From NCBI GenBank assembly GCA_020081605.1, contig JAHREC010000018.1, positions 5,890,001 through 5,954,000 of the forward strand: 64,000 bases of DNA, given 5' to 3'. Each line of letters opens with the position of its first letter. Position 1 is the stretch's first letter. Positions 60,461 to 64,000 of the stretch are shown here, in pieces. The translations under genes were made by a program, and so were the position numbers. The stretch is from Albifimbria verrucaria. Lineage: Eukaryota > Ascomycota > Sordariomycetes > Hypocreales > Stachybotryaceae. Below the pieces are notes generated by a model that saw only the letters and a program-made list of their open reading frames with translations, made no database searches and was not told the origin of the DNA.

Positions 60461-62374
60461 CTACACAACCTGCGTATCGTCCTTCTTCGTCGTTCCGCTC
60501 GCCGTATCCGGCTGGAGCAGCAGAGCCTTCCCTGTCTGCTGCTCCCTCGCCTTGCTCCACATTTGCCCGCACCTCATCGTTGAGCTCCTCCCTGTTGGAC
60601 CGCTACTCTTGACGCCCTCAATCGACGCACCGTCATCATCATCCCCAGCCTTGTCCCCTGCCACACCCTCAGCGCTTCTGAAACTGCTGGCCTTGCTTAC
60701 GTCTGCACTCTTCGGGCTCATGGTACGCAGCCCTAGGTCCCGTTCCGCACCTGCATCCTCTGCATTTCCGCCCTGCCAGTCGGCCGCCTGGAGCTGCGGC
60801 ACGGGCTGACCCTCAGCTGGCTCAGAGACTTCCTCGCCGCCGGCCGCTCGCCACACTACCGCCATGCGGTCGAATGCGCGGGCGCCCTTTCGGCTAGACC
60901 CCTTGATCCCGTCCATGGCATCCCACTCAATGGCGAAGACGCCGCTGTCGTTAGGACGCCCGTCTTGCTCGGGACCCTGGCCCTCGAAGAAGGCGTTGAA
61001 CCAGACGTGCGCCACCGCGGACACTAATGTGAGACCCATGCTCTTGTGTGATCGGTTGCGTCGCTCCACTGATATGCACACGTCACTGTTGGGGATATGG
61101 ATGGGGTTTCGGGCTTGAAGATGACGGCCATGCCGCCCGGTTCATGATGTTCGCTTGTATCCCCGAACTATCCGACGATCCGGGCGTCGACGCGCCCGAT
61201 GGCACATGAATAGTCTTGCTCTTATGCTTACCCTCATTTCCGGAACTAGCTGGGCTCGCTGTAGACAGTCTGTTAATAAGCTTCGCCCCTTATGCTTGGC
61301 ATGGCTGGCCTTGCTCTCCAGAGGCGCCGATGATGTCCTTTCCGGCTCTTTAAGCTCATTGTTCGCAGCATCAGCCAAGTCCGCCTGCTCGGGAGCCCGG
61401 TTCTTGGACTTCACCGGGTATCCGGCCATCTCCCAGACCATGTCGCTGAAGCCGCCACCATCAGGAGCATCGCCTTCCACGATCAACCTCTCTGCCTTGG
61501 TGAATGTGTGAAATGCGTCAATCTTCTTCCCTCGTTCACGAAACCCTCCACCTCGACCTTGACGCCGTTGCGCAGGCCCCAGACGTGAATCTCGACAATC
61601 TCCATGGGCCGGTCTTTGTACTTCTTGCCGCCGCGAGTCCAACGGTCCACGTATCGAACCCAGCGTAGCTGCGAAGGAATTGATACACCGGCACCAAATT
61701 GAGCTCGCATGCGGCGCTGCGTGAAGCGAGCGAGGGCATCTTCTGGCGTCCAGCCCTCCTCCGAGATGAGGTAGCTGCAGCTGATGGTACCGCTTCTTCC
61801 CTTGCCAGCTTTGCAATGTACGACCACGACGCGCGGTTTCTTTTCCGCCAGCTTTGTCTCCTCGACCTTGCTGTCTTTACCACCAGCAGCACGATTGATC
61901 TCGTCTGCCGTGGTCGGGACTCCGTCAGCTGTGACCCTTCCGGCCTCGAGATCACCTCCATGCAGCCAATTTCTCATGCTCGCCATGATCAGCGGGATCA
62001 GTCGGAATGGCGGTGGGTGATGGTCCGGCCAAGGGTAGTGTCGCACGCGGTTGTACACCAAGTGATCCGGATAGCCGGTGCCTTCGGCTCGGAACTCCCA
62101 TATCGCCCATTCAGAGCCATGTTTCGAATCAAGGAACTCGACAAGACGGTCGAGAGGGTTTCGGTACGCTCGCTGTGGGTATGTTTGAGAAGGACCAGAT
62201 CTATGGCGGCGCGTCAGCTACAAGGTCGACTTTAAAGGAGAGAGAGCAGCAGTGGGGCTTGAAAGCATGCACATACGTAGCTATGATGTTATCTGTCACA
62301 TAACAAAGATCCAGGTTGGCCTCAGGGTGCCGCGCCCTGGGACCTGCGACGATCTGTCGCAGAATAGATGCCAT
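60461..62374 (-). CDS. TEP1: PTEN-family phosphatidylinositol-3,4,5-trisphosphate 3-phosphatase (Tep1)
   Basis: Dephosphorylates PIP3 at the 3 position. Exon 1 (62374-62277, MASILRQIVAGPRARHPEA...DLCYVTDNII) joins through a 76-base intron (62276-62201) to exon 2 (SGPSQTYPQRAYRNPLDRLV). The PTEN signature loop HCKAGKGRSG lies at about residues 163-172, with both PTEN-specific lysines. The FLDSKHGSEWAIWEFRAEGTGYP and HYPWPDHHPPPF blocks precede it. The C2 region continues with VEIHVWGLRNGVKVEVEGFV, GFSDMVWEMAGYP, MAVIFKPETP and NRSHKSMGLTLVSAVAHVWFN. A Ser/Gly/Asp-rich tail ends TQVV. About 612 residues, with a long low-complexity insert (KHKGAKLINRL...SSG) inside the C2 region. Single bases are missing at 61529-61531, 61286-61289 (CCCC), 61161-61164 (CCCC) and 61103-61106 (GGGG). 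Confidence 0.9.
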
Positions 62375-63284
62375 CTCGTTACTGCGATGGACGTGAAATA
62401 TTAGAGCGAGGGTACTTCTCGGAGAGAGGCATATGTGAATGATATAGCAGCAGAAAGACGTTAAAAAGTGTCGCGTGAGTGCAGAGCCCCAAGTAGGCTG
62501 AGTCGGTTGATGCTGAAGCCAAGTGTAGAAACAGAGAGCTGGCTGGCTAATGGATATTCCAGTTACAGTAATGAGCCTAGAGCTACCGAGGGGCGCGACG
62601 TCATCAACAATGAGCCCCACCATCAGCCACGACGTCGCTCTGCTGCAACACCCACATGTAAGTCTCAGATGCGTATTAGAAACGACCCTGAGTTACATAG
62701 TACTAAGGCGGTAAAACATACAAGTTAACTACACTTACTATACTGCTGATGTTGATGTCCTATAGATATAATCTTGGCAGCTGTATGACCATACAGCTAC
62801 GCAACTACACAACTACATCACCAGCACAATTGATCCTCACACTCGGCAATATCACAACATAAATCTGACAAGGATCATATTTGTATCAACACCAGGGAAT
62901 CAAGCTATACTGCACCCCGTCACCAGCACTTAACCCCATACCCCTTCGGACAGGAATTATGCCTCAACTTGCTCATGCCATACATGGGATGGCCAGCAAG
63001 CCTGGGCTTCTGTCAAACAAAACTGTTATCACTGTATCACCGCCATTTGTTTCCTATACCCCTTTGTTTCCTCCTTCTCGCCAATACCGCGCCGAGTAAT
63101 AATCGTAAATCCGTAGCACCTCCCTCTAAGCCTGTCGTAATCCTGAACGTCATTTGGGATCCAACTCGCCGTGTCAATGCCCACAATTCACCTTTTACTT
63201 CTAGCACGTCGTGACAGCATCGCAGCTGAGCTGACCTCACACCAGGCCCGCATCTGCCGCAGCTCCCAGCCATCGATTTTTTCA
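62375..63284. other. Intergenic
   Basis: Promoter of TEP1 and 3' flank of the Tts1/Pom33 gene. Contains an ACAACTACACAACTACATCA-type repeat near 62800-62820. No gene recognised. Confidence 0.45.
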
Positions 63285-64000
63285 TTATATTTTTTTACGA
63301 GTCCTTCTTGGCAGGGCACCGCCGCCAATGTACTTGTTGAGATCGGTAGCGTCGTGGAACTGTCTGGCGCCGGTCTTGACACCATCCCAGACCTGCCTGG
63401 CGGCGGGGAGTTCCTGAGCTCCGACGAAAGAGTCGACGCGGACGCCGAGCTGCTCAAAGGAGGTCTGGACGTGAGAGCTCTGGGAGAAGCGGGCGCGGAG
63501 GAAGGCAGTGTAGATGGCCAGCAGGATCCAAGAGCGGCGCTGGAAGATGATGGCGGCGAGCAGGAGACGGATCCAGAGAAGGATCTCAAGGCTGGAAACG
63601 ACGGACATGGAGGCATCGTAGTACTCCTTGACGAAGATGCCGATTCTGTCAGCCAGGGGTGAGTGACCTTGGAGGCCCTGGCAGCGGCCTCGGGACCGTC
63701 GGCCTGGAGGGCGGCCTTGGTGGGCAGCAGGGTGGGGATCAGGTTGGCTCGGGTGTAGGTAGCAACGTGGAAGACGGAGTAGATGGCGTAGGGCAGCAGG
63801 GCCAGGGGTACTGGGGAGCGAACAGCCAGACGAGCGCCATAACTGCAGCCGGGTTAGCTAAGATGGCGGCAAGGTAGCTGCAGATGCGTGTCTCAGAACT
63901 TACGCAGGTACTGGACGTTCTCATCCGAGAGAATGGCAATGACACCGTTGGGCGTCTTGGCGCCGGACCTCGCGCGGGCACGCTGGGTCTTGTAAACGAC
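63285..64000 (-). CDS. Tts1/Pom33/TMEM33-family ER and nuclear-envelope membrane protein, 5' end beyond window
   Basis: Shapes ER tubules and stabilises nuclear pores in the nuclear envelope. The visible part starts inside the protein at the right edge (VVYKTQRARARSGAKTPNGV, SDENVQYLL) and crosses an intron at 63903-63843 into MALVWLFAPQYPLALLPYAI and SVFHVATYTRANLIP. It continues through VTHPLADRIGIFVKEYYDA to a hydrophobic hairpin (LEILLWIRLLLAAIIFQ, WILLAIYTAFLRARFS). The cytoplasmic C-terminus ends with a Lys/Arg cluster (ALPRRTRKKI). Layout and motifs fit the fungal Tts1/Pom33 family. Single bases are missing at 63805-63808 and 63656-63659 (both GGGG on +). The N-terminus and start codon are outside the window. 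Confidence 0.85.

Overview
The window looks like nuclear chromosomal DNA of a filamentous ascomycete, most likely a Sordariomycete. The evidence is short spliceosomal introns (about 47-170 bp, GT...AG, CTAAC/CTGAC-like branch sites), intergenic spacers of 1-4 kb, pyrimidine-rich 5' leaders and a typical ascomycete gene set (GH10 xylanase, GH20 hexosaminidase, Zn2Cys6 regulator, Syp1, listerin, Ctk2, Tep1/PTEN, Tts1/Pom33). I cannot name the genus. There is no bacterial operon, CRISPR array, rRNA gene or intact transposon.

Layout. 1.7-5.6 kb: Rad5/Rad16-type SNF2 ATPase with an embedded RING finger (+). 9.2-10.2 kb: Cys-rich single-pass membrane protein (+). 12.4-13.6 kb: secreted GH10 xylanase (-) with a GGCTAAA (XlnR/Xyr1-type) site upstream. 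16.1 kb: intron-containing tRNA-Gly(GCC). 16.5-18.8 kb: GH20 beta-N-acetylhexosaminidase with a GPI-type tail (-). 20.4-22.5 kb: two adjacent small secreted Cys-rich proteins that share an unusual motif (+). 23.4-26.5 kb: Syp1 F-BAR/muniscin (-). 27.8-29.2 kb: CDK-like kinase (+), convergent with listerin/Ltn1 (29.3-34.4 kb, -). 36.7-40.2 kb: predicted mitochondrial protein built of tandem 'EPDGL...EEASKxYxDL' repeats (+). 40.7-41.1 kb: small conserved two-exon protein (-). 42.1-43.7 kb: FHA-domain protein (-). 45.7-46.9 kb: L1-domain ribosome-biogenesis protein (+). 47.1-48.1 kb: palmitoyl-protein thioesterase ending in SDEL (-). 50.5-52.0 kb: Ctk2 cyclin (+). 52.0-57.7 kb: gene-poor stretch. 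57.7-59.4 kb: Zn2Cys6 regulator (+). 60.5-62.4 kb: Tep1/PTEN (-). 63.3 kb to the right edge: Tts1/Pom33/TMEM33 (-, incomplete).

Most genes are housekeeping genes of unrelated pathways: RNA polymerase II CTD phosphorylation, ribosome quality control, endocytosis, ER/nuclear-envelope shape and PIP3 signalling. They do not form a biosynthetic cluster. The accessory part is 9-23 kb, with wall and plant-polymer hydrolases and small secreted proteins.

A property of the whole window matters for anyone reading it. Almost every recognisable protein is interrupted by single-base losses (more than 35 inferred). Most lie at homopolymers such as CCCC/GGGG, and reading resumes in perfect homology after adding back one base. 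This is the signature of an unpolished long-read assembly rather than of pseudogenes, so coordinates below span the full interrupted genes.
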